Origin: Cohnella candidum
Lineage (GTDB): Bacteria; Bacillota; Bacilli; Paenibacillales; Paenibacillaceae
DNA length: 64,000 nucleotides
Direction of reading: 5' to 3'
NCBI RefSeq assembly: GCF_003713065.1
Contig: NZ_CP033433.1
Span: 1,337,001 to 1,401,000 of the forward strand
The notes beneath the pieces are model-generated. The model did not search any database. It worked only from the letters and a program-made list of their open reading frames with translations, and had not been told where the DNA came from. Of this stretch, positions 1 to 7,533 are shown piece after piece. Numbering within the stretch: the first letter of the stretch is position 1; each line of letters opens with the position of its first letter. The position numbers and the translations under genes are program-made.

Positions 1-52
1 CGACTGACCGTTCCGGCGGATAGCGTCTGATCGATTCTTTAGGCCGTTAAAT

Positions 53-116
53 AAAAACCGCCCGGTAGGACCCTGCCGCGAAGCGATTCGCAGCGGACAC
101 CCGCCAGGCGGTTTTT
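53..116. terminator. Bidirectional terminator at the left edge
   Basis: Outer arms AAAAACCGCC and GGCGGTTTTT enclose an inner hairpin with arms GCGAA and TTCGC. The T-run sits directly at the stop codon of the minus-strand GH18 gene. It can act on both strands. Confidence 0.8.
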
Positions 117-1732
117 CATTTGAACCGATAGGACGAGAATTTCATCGCGTTGCGCAAACTGCCCCAGACATCCGTGCTCTCTCCGCCCATATACCAGTAG
201 GCATAGCCCGCAAGACCGAGCCGCTCGCCCAGGCTGGCTTTAGCGGCCAGCGAACGTCCGTCCTCTACCCAGAGTTCATGCGTATTTCCTTGATCGGAGT
301 AGGAAGCGGTATATTGTCCGAGATCCGCGTTCCATACCATTAAAGGGCTGTGGGCTTTCAGCGTTTCGTTCTGATACACGAGACTCCAATCTTGCGCTGT
401 CGTACCGGCGCTGCCGACCGTCCAATCCCGGGTATAGAGCGGCAGCGCCAGAATGACTTTGGACGCCGGGACGCGAGTGATCAGCGTGTTCAAGCCGGAT
501 TCCAGCCAAGGAAGGGAAGAGACCGAGCCGGCGGAGCCGCCGTTCCAGTGCTGATCGTATCCCATCATCACGATATAGTCCGCGCTTTTGCCCAAAGCAG
601 CATAGTCATATGCGTCCGTCCAATCGCTGTACGTGTCGGGCGACAGATTGACCGACAACACGGCATGAACGGAATCGAGCCCCGAAGCCAGATCTGCAAT
701 GAACTGCGTAAACCCGCTTCGGTCCTGGGGATCGACGTTCTCGAAATCGACGTTGAGCCCGTCGAGGCCATTATTCTTAACCTCATTAGCTAAATAGGCG
801 ACCGCTGCGGTACGCTTCGCGGAATCCGACAGCATGCCGTGCGTCATCTCCCGGTCCGAGTGGTTGCCGACCATTGCCCACACAGGCTTGCCGTGCTGAT
901 GGGCCCAGGTAAGCAGGGAGGCGTCGTAGCCGCTGAGCGTCATCCCCGAACTCTCCAGGAAGAACCATCGCGGAGACAAGGTGTTCACGTTGGAGGAAAG
1001 CACCTGCTTCTCGAATTGCGCCGTCGTTTGGCCGTACTGCCAGCCGATTTGGATTTTCATTTCCGTTGCGGCGCGGATTTGGGATGTCCATGCTTCCCGC
1101 TGCAGCACGTTGTCCATCATGACGGCGGCTTCCTGTCGGGTCACCGGCGCCGCCGGGCGGAACGTCGTTCCGTCGCCTTTCATGATGCCGAGCTCCTTCA
1201 TCTGCGCGACCGCCGCAAGAGCGTAGGAAGCGATTTGGTCTGCGTCCTTATAGCCGGTTGCTTCGGAGGACGCGGAGAGCGCTTGTTTCGCCGCACGAGC
1301 CAGCATCGCCGCCGCATCCTGCCGGGACACCTGGCGATCCGGCCCGAAGGTGGAGGCAGAGATTCCGGTCACAATGCCCATTTGGACGGCCGTGCTGACC
1401 CAGCCGTACGACCAGGCTTTCTCCGGTACGTCCGTAAACGCCGGAACGGCCGCAGCGACCGACTCCAGACCGAACAGGCGGTCCAGCATCGTCGCCAGTT
1501 CGGCTCGCGTGACCGCCTTCCGGGGCTCGAAACGGCCGGCGCCCGTTCCGTCTATTAAATTCGCTTGATATAAACGCACGATGGCGTCTTTCGCGTAACT
1601 GTCGGAAATATCATCAAACGGCAGCTGCGCCGCCGCCGAAACCTCGGATCGAAACGGCGTCGCGAGCGCCAAAACCGCGAGGATCGAGGCCAGCGCCTTT
1701 ATCCATGCTTGCTTTCGTTTCAGCCGATTCAC
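116..1732 (-). CDS. SLH-domain glycoside hydrolase family 18 protein
   Basis: A 538-residue secreted surface enzyme. Residues 1-33 form a signal peptide, followed by three S-layer homology domains (about 39-88, 99-147 and 160-209) that anchor such proteins to pyruvylated cell-wall polymer. The remainder is a GH18 barrel of the chitinase/peptidoglycan-hydrolase type. The catalytic strand is seen as DGLNVDFE near residue 330; it matches the DGxDxDxE signature through its last acid, and Asn replaces the first inner Asp. The C-terminus has the aromatic YAYWYMGGE barrel-closing strand. It starts at a GTG with a weak ribosome site, yet the signal peptide fits that start. Cell-wall or spore cortex turnover is the likely role; the substrate cannot be told from sequence. 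The gene is monocistronic, between a terminator and an upstream hairpin. Confidence 0.88.
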   Translation of the reverse strand: MNRLKRKQAWIKALASILAVLALATPFRSEVSAAAQLPFDDISDSYAKDAIVRLYQANLIDGTGAGRFEPRKAVTRAELATMLDRLFGLESVAAAVPAFTDVPEKAWSYGWVSTAVQMGIVTGISASTFGPDRQVSRQDAAAMLARAAKQALSASSEATGYKDADQIASYALAAVAQMKELGIMKGDGTTFRPAAPVTRQEAAVMMDNVLQREAWTSQIRAATEMKIQIGWQYGQTTAQFEKQVLSSNVNTLSPRWFFLESSGMTLSGYDASLLTWAHQHGKPVWAMVGNHSDREMTHGMLSDSAKRTAAVAYLANEVKNNGLDGLNVDFENVDPQDRSGFTQFIADLASGLDSVHAVLSVNLSPDTYSDWTDAYDYAALGKSADYIVMMGYDQHWNGGSAGSVSSLPWLESGLNTLITRVPASKVILALPLYTRDWTVGSAGTTAQDWSLVYQNETLKAHSPLMVWNADLGQYTASYSDQGNTHELWVEDGRSLAAKASLGERLGLAGYAYWYMGGESTDVWGSLRNAMKFSSYRFK

Positions 1733-1742
1733 CCGCTTTGCT

Positions 1743-1773
1743 CGATAGAATAAGAGATACTCTCATTCTATCG
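1743..1773 (-). promoter_or_regulatory. Long inverted repeat upstream of the GH18 gene
   Basis: Arms CGATAGAAT and ATTCTATCG continue inward through one mismatch to AGAG/CTCT, giving about 13 paired bases around a 3-nt loop. It lies 11-41 bp before the GTG start and has no T-run, so it may be an operator or mRNA hairpin rather than a terminator. Next to it, at 1775-1788, TGTAAGCGTTACGA resembles a CcpA cre site with two mismatches. Confidence 0.4.
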
Positions 1774-1838
1774 ATGTAAGCGTTACGAAATCGACCGCTT
1801 AAATGTTGGGAATGCGTCCAGCAGACGCGGCCGCGGAT

Positions 1839-3278
1839 TCAGCGGGCAATCGCGAACACGCTGCCGAAATCGCCCTTGAACGCAGGCGGCCCGAACTCCT
1901 TCGACCAGTCCTCGAGCAACTTGCCGGATACGTCGTTCCTCGCGATCACGTATTCCGGCTTGTCATAGGCGACGATCTCGGGCAAATATTCCCCGAATCC
2001 GTACATGGAGCGCTGGAAGGCGTTCCAGCCGAGCGCGCCTTTGGATTCGTCGGTCACGAACGGATCCTGCCTGCCGTCGCAGAGGACGTCGCCGCCCCGG
2101 AACATGACGTAACCCGAAGCTCCGTAGGACGCCATCACTTTCGGACGATGGCCGTCCGCCGTTTGCCGCAGGATGAAGTCCATTTCCTTCACGGGATAGA
2201 GCCGGACGTCGACGGCGGGAGGCTGTTGGAACACTTGCCACGTATTCGCAGCAAGGCCGATGAGCAGGCAGACGGCCAGGCTGCGCGTCCCGAATTTCAC
2301 GCGCATGCCCCGAAGCGCGGGAATTTCGTCCGGCAGCGTCGCGGCGAAGTAGGGGATGAACAGCCACATGAACAGGTTCTGCTTGAAGCTCGACACGCCG
2401 AGATACAGGATGCCCAGCATGAACAGGAATCGGAACGGCTTCCGATGAAGCGTGAAAGGCAGGATCGAAACGAAGAACAGCAGCAGCAACAGAATCGGAA
2501 AATGGGCCATTTTCGCGAAGGGGATGGGCTGCCACTCGTTGATGAGCATGTTGAAGTCGCCCTTCGTCACGGTGAGAATGAACAGGATGCTTTTGAGCCC
2601 GCCGGGATTGGCGAGTCCGGCCAGCAATACCGCCGCGAAAGTAAACGTATGGCGCTTCGTCCATCGGCGTTCCCACCATGTCTCGATAACGGCCATGGCG
2701 GTGAAGGCGGCGATCACGAGCCAGACGCCGGCGTGGAAATTCGCCACGCCGAGGGACAGTAACGTTAGCAGTACGGTTTTTTTTCCGCTGGGGCGCATTT
2801 GGAATTCCCGCAAAAACGCGACGAACCAGACGATCATCCATGCGGACACCATCTGCGGGCGGATCGCGAAATAGTTGTAGAAGATCCAACTGACGACGAG
2901 CAAGATAAAAGGCAGCAGCAGGGGATGCCGTGGCTCGAGACCGAGTTCGGTCCGGGAAACCCGGGTCAGACGATCCATTCCGAAGATCAGCATAGCCAAA
3001 CAAAAGGCGGTCAGCAAGTAAGCGCCGGCCCATCCGAACGCCGTGTAGAGGAGAGAAATCACGATCTGGAAGGCGAATTCGTGAGGGACGTAGGGCAGCT
3101 TGTCCCCATAGAAGGTATGTATGGCGTGGTGAAGCACGGTCTGATGCTCGACCATATAACGTCCCAGCTCGATGTGCCAGAAGGTATCCGGATCGTTATA
3201 GGTGTAGCGGGGAAATAGGAGGAGAAGGGCAAGGACGGTCATCGCGCCGAGCGCGGCGGGCAGCATTTTGGGTATCAT
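1839..3278 (-). CDS. Polytopic membrane protein, GT-C-like
   Basis: A 479-residue protein with about ten or eleven hydrophobic segments spread over its whole length. After the first segment there is an extracytoplasmic loop with PDTFWHIELGRYM, which recalls the D-x-W-H-x-x-x-G loop of several GT-C-fold (dolichyl-phosphate-sugar-using) membrane glycosyltransferases. The C-terminal 100 residues form a soluble outside domain (YPVKEMDFI, CDGRQDPF). I do not recognise a characterised homologue. The ATG is preceded by GAAGGAG at a short distance. It sits downstream of bcrC but behind that gene's terminator. A role in transferring lipid-linked sugars is an inference. Confidence 0.7.
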   Translation of the reverse strand: MIPKMLPAALGAMTVLALLLLFPRYTYNDPDTFWHIELGRYMVEHQTVLHHAIHTFYGDKLPYVPHEFAFQIVISLLYTAFGWAGAYLLTAFCLAMLIFGMDRLTRVSRTELGLEPRHPLLLPFILLVVSWIFYNYFAIRPQMVSAWMIVWFVAFLREFQMRPSGKKTVLLTLLSLGVANFHAGVWLVIAAFTAMAVIETWWERRWTKRHTFTFAAVLLAGLANPGGLKSILFILTVTKGDFNMLINEWQPIPFAKMAHFPILLLLLFFVSILPFTLHRKPFRFLFMLGILYLGVSSFKQNLFMWLFIPYFAATLPDEIPALRGMRVKFGTRSLAVCLLIGLAANTWQVFQQPPAVDVRLYPVKEMDFILRQTADGHRPKVMASYGASGYVMFRGGDVLCDGRQDPFVTDESKGALGWNAFQRSMYGFGEYLPEIVAYDKPEYVIARNDVSGKLLEDWSKEFGPPAFKGDFGSVFAIAR

Positions 3279-3293
3279 CGGGACTCCTTCGGT

Positions 3294-3324
3294 AAAAAGC
3301 GGCCTGCCGGGAGGGTAGGCCGCT
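3294..3324 (-). terminator. Terminator of bcrC
   Basis: On the minus strand AGCGGCCT pairs with AGGCCGCT around an 11-nt interior, followed by TTTTT. It lies between the stop of the PAP2 gene and the start of the next membrane protein gene. Confidence 0.85.
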
Positions 3325-3335
3325 GGATGTCTGCG

Positions 3336-3911
3336 TCACGGGTGGGGAAGAAAGCTCAGCCGTGACGTTAATTTTCGGTAAACGCGAATGAAAAAATTCG
3401 GAAGCGCGTCTAAACGGCCGCTTGTTTTCCATACGCCGTAGCTGACGACCAGAGAAAGCGCCATGGCTCCGAGAATGTCGCCCGGATAATGCACGCCGAC
3501 GTATACGCGGGCAAAGCCTGTCACAGCGGCCAGTGCGAGCATAAGCCATCCCGTTTTCCGGCGGGCGAACAGAAGAACGAACGCCACGGAAAACGCGAAG
3601 GTCGAATGGTCGCTCGGGAACGAAGCGTCCGGGGCGTGCGGGATCAGCTGGTGAACCGCATGATCGACGAACGGGCGCGCATGGCCCACTTCCGGCGAAA
3701 TCACGAGCCCCGCGATCAACAGCGAAACGGCCGCCGACAAACAGGAGAAGAAAACGAGCTTTTGATTGGCCGTTTTTCCCGTCAGCCACAGCAATGCCAA
3801 TAGGGCCAGCATAACCCAAATCAGGTCCTGCGCGCAAAATTCCATGATGTCGTCGATTCCGTCGAACCGGCCGGCCACACCGTTAATGAGTTGAAACAAG
3901 GTATAGTTCAT
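3336..3911 (-). CDS. bcrC: Undecaprenyl-diphosphate phosphatase, PAP2 family (BcrC-like)
   Basis: A 191-residue membrane phosphatase that recycles undecaprenyl pyrophosphate to the monophosphate carrier for wall polymers. The start MNYTLFQLINGV and the stretch QLIPHAPDASFPSDHS closely follow Bacillus BcrC. PAP2 motifs are visible: HARPFVD (motif 1), SFPSDH (motif 2) and FARVYVGVHYPGD (motif 3, with Ala in place of the usual Ser). An upstream in-frame ATG exists, but the MNYT start is chosen because GAGGTG lies 9 nt before it. The promoter region carries a TTAATA-n5-TTAAGA direct repeat shared with neighbouring genes. Bacitracin tolerance is the usual phenotype of the family. Confidence 0.9.
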   Translation of the reverse strand: MNYTLFQLINGVAGRFDGIDDIMEFCAQDLIWVMLALLALLWLTGKTANQKLVFFSCLSAAVSLLIAGLVISPEVGHARPFVDHAVHQLIPHAPDASFPSDHSTFAFSVAFVLLFARRKTGWLMLALAAVTGFARVYVGVHYPGDILGAMALSLVVSYGVWKTSGRLDALPNFFIRVYRKLTSRLSFLPHP

Positions 3912-3940
3912 GCGAAACGGCACCTCTTTTTTTCTTCCCA

Positions 3941-3971
3941 CTATACCGGCCGGTTCTTAAAAATCTATTAA
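3941..3971 (-). promoter_or_regulatory. PhoP-like direct repeat and -10 of bcrC
   Basis: On the minus strand TTAATA (3971-3966), 5 bp, TTAAGA (3960-3955) form an 11-bp-period repeat of the kind bound by OmpR-family regulators. TATAGT (3946-3941) follows as a -10. The same 6-mers recur before the histidine kinase and the second UgtP-like gene. Confidence 0.5.
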
Positions 3972-4861
3972 CGGAACACTTGCAGAGGCTCCGCACTCTT
4001 GCTGGCTCCGAGCGGCGGCAAACCGTAAAGGTTTTCGATCGTCCGCAGCAGGGAAAAATGGTTCGACTTCAGGGCGTAAGAGCCCGGTTTGATCATCGGA
4101 CCGACGAGGAAGGTCGGAATTTTGTTTTTGGAGCTGAAGTCGTCTTCGTCCCATGTGACTATAAAAAGGCTGTTATTTTTCCGTGCCCACTCTACGTATG
4201 CGGACAAGTTTTGCTTCAGCCAATCGTCCGCCTGCTTCACCGTGCCGTCGTGAATGTCGTGGTCCAGGTTCGGCACGACGAATGAAACGTCGGGCAATTT
4301 CGAAAAATCTTTAGGGAAGGCCGAAAACGGCATGTTCGCGGAAGACGGAACGTTCGTGAAGTTCGTCCATGGGTTGTGCTTCCGAGCGTATTTGAATTTG
4401 GAATCGAACGACCCGTCGAAGCCCGTTTTGGGCAAGCTTTCCGAATAGCCCCCGAACGAATAGCCTTTCTTGATCAGCTCGGAAGCCAGGTTGGCCGTGC
4501 TGAATTTCGTTTTCGGCCGCTTATCGTCCTTGATCCCTTGATTGGAGCCAGAAAACAAATCGTAGTAATTGGGCTGGCTCGGATGTTCGATGGCGTAGTG
4601 ATTCGTGAGATTGGCTCCCGCTTTCATCAATTGATTCATGTAAGGCGCGTTCGGGTTATTGAAAATCTGTTTATACGAATGGTTTTCCTCGATCACGACC
4701 ACGATTTTATTCACTTTCGGTTTGTTGGTCGCGGCCGTGTGAACCGGTACAGCCGGGGAATGAAGCGAGGGCGCGGAGGCTTGTCCATTCTGCGCGGCGC
4801 AAGCGGGCAGCAACAGTGCGGCTAAGAAAAGGGTAATCGATAATCGTTTGGCGGAATTCAT
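3968..4861 (-). CDS. Phosphoesterase-family lipoprotein (acid phosphatase/phospholipase C-like)
   Basis: A 297-residue exported protein. The N-terminus is a lipoprotein-type signal ending in LLPAC (proline before the Ala is atypical). The mature part has the marks of the PF04185 phosphoesterase family: VVIEENHSYKQIF near the N-terminus, a central PNLDHDIHD metal-site segment, VTWDEDD, and the closing NHFSLLRTIENLYGLPPL. Family members hydrolyse phosphate esters or phospholipids outside the membrane. The start is set by GGAGTGG 9 nt before the ATG; an in-frame ATG 21 nt upstream lacks such a site. It is divergent from a UgtP-like gene, with a Pho-box-like region between. A role in phosphate scavenging is inferred. 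Confidence 0.85.
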   Translation of the reverse strand: MNSAKRLSITLFLAALLLPACAAQNGQASAPSLHSPAVPVHTAATNKPKVNKIVVVIEENHSYKQIFNNPNAPYMNQLMKAGANLTNHYAIEHPSQPNYYDLFSGSNQGIKDDKRPKTKFSTANLASELIKKGYSFGGYSESLPKTGFDGSFDSKFKYARKHNPWTNFTNVPSSANMPFSAFPKDFSKLPDVSFVVPNLDHDIHDGTVKQADDWLKQNLSAYVEWARKNNSLFIVTWDEDDFSSKNKIPTFLVGPMIKPGSYALKSNHFSLLRTIENLYGLPPLGASKSAEPLQVFR

Positions 4862-4943
4862 AGGTCCCACTCCGATCGTCAAAGTCTGGATGCGCCCCCA
4901 TTATAGGCCAAGCCGGTCTGGAAGGCAACGGAGGGCGGAGCCG

Positions 4944-4982
4944 TTAACAAGGAAAACGATTCGGCTTCATCCCGGGTTAACG
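4944..4982 (+). promoter_or_regulatory. Pho-box-like repeats between phosphoesterase and UgtP-like gene
   Basis: TTAACA (4944), TTCATC (4966) and TTAACG (4977) fall on an 11-bp grid with one degenerate position (4955). TTAACA is the Bacillus PhoP half-site consensus. It lies between two divergent genes and could serve either. Confidence 0.35.
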
Positions 4983-5020
4983 TTCGCGGCTTATCGTGAA
5001 ACCATGAAGGGGGCGTCCGT

Positions 5021-6202
5021 ATGCGCGAAAACCCTTGTATTCTCATCATTTACGCCACATTCGGCGACGGGCATGTCCAAGCCGCGGAATCGATTCGCCA
5101 ATCCTTCGCGGCACTCGGCATTGGGCGCGTGCATTTGGTCGACCTGTTCGCGGAAGCCCACCCGAACTTGAACGCCATTTCCCGGAAAACTTACTTGCTC
5201 AGCTCCGCTTATTTTCCCAGGTTGTACGGATTCAGTTACGACTTTACCAACCGTCTCCGTCCGGATCCGATGTACAGCAGGCTTTTCCACTCCGTCGGCA
5301 GACGCAAATTAAGGGAAATCGTAGACCGATTAAAGCCGGATGCCGTCATTCATACGTTTCCTTATTTGGCAATGGCCGAGTTGAGCGAGCGGCTCGCGCT
5401 CGGCATCCCCACGTTTACGGTGTTGACCGATTATGTCCTGCACAGTCGGTGGGTTCATCCCGACACGGACCGCTACTATGTCGCGACGGAAGGATTGAAG
5501 CGCTCCTTGGCCGCTTCGGGCATCGCGGACGACAGGATCGCCGTGAGCGGCATCCCGATCCGAGGCGTATTCTCCCAACGGCTGGACCGGGATTCGGCGT
5601 GCTCGGAGTTGGGACTGGATCCCGCCCGGAAATACGCGCTGGTTTCGGCCGGCGCCTATGGCGTGCAGGGACACTTGAATAAGATGGTCCGAACGCTGCT
5701 GGAGCATTCCGATTGCGATGTCTTGCTCGTCTGCGGGAAGAACCGGAACCTGCTTCGGAAAATGGAGACGGCGTTCGCCGGGGAACCCCGGGTTCATGCG
5801 ATGGGTTTCGTGGAGCGCATGGAGGCTTGGATGGCGATTGCCTGGTGCTTGATCACCAAAGCGGGGGCGATGACGCTGACCGAGGCGATCAGCCAATCTC
5901 TGCCCGTGATCGTATACCGTCCGCTGCCGGGACAGGAACGGGGAAACGCCCAGGTCTTGTCCGACCTGGGCGCAGTCTTAACCGCTCGTCACTCTGAGGA
6001 ATTAAGGGAATGCTTGCGGACGCTCCATTCGCAGACGGCCCGAACGAAACTGACCGACGCCATGTCCGGCTTGCACGTCCCCGGGTCCTCCGACCGGATC
6101 GCTTCCGACATTCTGCGTAAACTCTCTGCCGTCAAGCATCCCCATGCAGATTGGGGGAGGCGTACAGCCTCGCAAGCCGTTTCGCTGTCGCGGACCAACT
6201 GA
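5021..6202 (+). CDS. UgtP/MGDG-synthase-like glycosyltransferase, copy 1
   Basis: A 393-residue peripheral glycosyltransferase of the GT28/MGDG-synthase type, which transfers hexose to diacylglycerol on the cytoplasmic face. The N-terminal acceptor domain opens with the FGDGHVQAAESI loop (about 15-26). The C-terminal sugar-nucleotide domain has KAGAMTLTEA and PVIVYRPLPGQERGNA (about 285-315). Length and motifs follow Bacillus subtilis UgtP. GAAGGGGG precedes the ATG. A paralogue lies at 9873. The last 71 nt overlap the convergent GT4 gene on the other strand. It could equally be a YkoN-type enzyme; sugar and acceptor are not readable from sequence. Confidence 0.87.
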   Translation: MRENPCILIIYATFGDGHVQAAESIRQSFAALGIGRVHLVDLFAEAHPNLNAISRKTYLLSSAYFPRLYGFSYDFTNRLRPDPMYSRLFHSVGRRKLREIVDRLKPDAVIHTFPYLAMAELSERLALGIPTFTVLTDYVLHSRWVHPDTDRYYVATEGLKRSLAASGIADDRIAVSGIPIRGVFSQRLDRDSACSELGLDPARKYALVSAGAYGVQGHLNKMVRTLLEHSDCDVLLVCGKNRNLLRKMETAFAGEPRVHAMGFVERMEAWMAIAWCLITKAGAMTLTEAISQSLPVIVYRPLPGQERGNAQVLSDLGAVLTARHSEELRECLRTLHSQTARTKLTDAMSGLHVPGSSDRIASDILRKLSAVKHPHADWGRRTASQAVSLSRTN

Positions 6203-7241
6203 AGCGCTCCATGCAATCCATGCGGGCTTGAAGCTTCATGGTGCCGAGCAGCGAACGGTCGTTCGCCAGACGGACGATCGCGTCCGCGAACGCTTGCGGT
6301 TGTTTGTAGCGGGCGATCAGCATTCCGTTGCGGTTATGGACGACGATTTCCTTGATTCCGCCGATGCTGGACGCGATGACCGGCATTCCCGTCGCCAAGG
6401 CTTCGACGTTGACGAGCCCGAACGCCTCGTGCAATTGGGAAGGGCAGACGAAGACGTCCGCATCTTGGAACACCTGTTGAATGCGGCGATGGGGGACAGT
6501 GCCCAGAAAACGGGCATTCACGCCGAGTTTCTGCGAGAGTGCACGCATGCTGCGGGAGTAAGCCGCGTTCTTCGTGCCGCCCGCCACGACGAGCTCAAGC
6601 GGTCTCGCGCTTGCGCGTTTGGCCAGCTTCACCGCCCTTAACAGCACGGGCAAGCCTTTGCGCGGAATGAGCCGGCCGGCGAACAGCAGTCTCAATGCCC
6701 GCCTTGGTTTTGCAGATGCGGCCGGCTTGAACCGTGACGTATCCACGCCGAGCCAGACTTTGCGGATTTTCGCGGCGGCAAACGGAAATCGCTTCGTCAG
6801 CTGCGTCTTCAGCGACTCGCTGTTGGCGATGACGAGGTCGGCGCTCCTCATGCCCGCGCCTGCCGCTTCCCGGGTGGCGAGAGGGGGGCTGACGAACGTG
6901 AGCGAGTGCAAAAAGAGAGACACGACGGCGTTCGGGAACATCTTTTTAAGCGAAGGGACGAATTTCGGACGATTGTCGACCTGGATGACGTCGAAGGACT
7001 TTCCCTGCAGGAAGCTCCTTACGTTCGCCAAATACTTCTCCGGGCTCCCGGTCGCGACCCGGTAGATGTGGACCCCGGAAACGGCGGAATACGCCGGGTA
7101 ACGCCGGTGGGAACGGCTGATGACCGTTACCGAATGTTGCTTCGCCAATTCTTTGGCAATCGCGAGGATCGTAATTTCCACGGAACCTCCCAGGATCGGA
7201 GGGACGGGAATCTGCTCCGGCGCGATGATGGCGATTCGCAT
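6132..7241 (-). CDS. Glycosyltransferase family 4
   Basis: A 369-residue GT-B glycosyltransferase. The N-terminal domain has the glycine loop PVPPILGGSVEITILAIAKE (about 12-31). The donor domain shows GRLIPRKGLPVLLRA, and the E-x7-E signature is in EAFGLVNVEALATGMPVIAS. A start with AGGTGA before the ATG is clear. It is divergent from the histidine kinase gene and shares that regulatory region. Its 3' end overlaps the end of the UgtP-like gene by 71 nt. It probably adds a sugar to a glycolipid, wall polymer or spore polysaccharide; the acceptor is unknown. A family-4 assignment is secure, a specific function is not. Confidence 0.85.
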   Translation of the reverse strand: MRIAIIAPEQIPVPPILGGSVEITILAIAKELAKQHSVTVISRSHRRYPAYSAVSGVHIYRVATGSPEKYLANVRSFLQGKSFDVIQVDNRPKFVPSLKKMFPNAVVSLFLHSLTFVSPPLATREAAGAGMRSADLVIANSESLKTQLTKRFPFAAAKIRKVWLGVDTSRFKPAASAKPRRALRLLFAGRLIPRKGLPVLLRAVKLAKRASARPLELVVAGGTKNAAYSRSMRALSQKLGVNARFLGTVPHRRIQQVFQDADVFVCPSQLHEAFGLVNVEALATGMPVIASSIGGIKEIVVHNRNGMLIARYKQPQAFADAIVRLANDRSLLGTMKLQARMDCMERFSWSATAKRLARLYASPNLHGDA

Positions 7242-7377
7242 GTATCGTCACCTGCTTCAGTGTGGGAGATCATCTTCAATGTATGTCCGAGTGATACATG
7301 CAGTGAACCCAGTTTCGACCGAACGGCGGGGATGGGGACGAAATGGGTGGATGTGCAGCCTTCATTCGGAGATCGAT

Positions 7378-7416
7378 TTAAGAAACGCTTAATGCTTTCA
7401 TCACTGGATTTTCAGA
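7378..7416 (+). promoter_or_regulatory. Four-repeat OmpR-type operator before the sensor kinase operon
   Basis: Half-sites TTAAGA (7378), TTAATG (7389), ATCACT (7400) and TTCAGA (7411) are spaced exactly 11 bp apart. The first 17 bases differ by one from those at 9789. This suggests autoregulation by the OmpR-family regulator encoded downstream. Confidence 0.6.
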
Positions 7417-7533
7417 ATCGGGTGGCATGATCGGACAAAGGAGATGTTCCAAAGGGCGGAGAGGGGTTCTTGTACTTTGGCAAGGAATCGCATATGTTGG
7501 TACGAGACGACCGCCGAAGGAGCTTGCCGAAAG

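Noticed and set aside
1803..2762. Plus-strand open frame over the membrane protein gene
   Set aside because: It is antisense to a protein with clear transmembrane pattern and has no ribosome site or recognisable domain. Other long opposite-strand frames in this GC-rich window were dismissed for the same reason.
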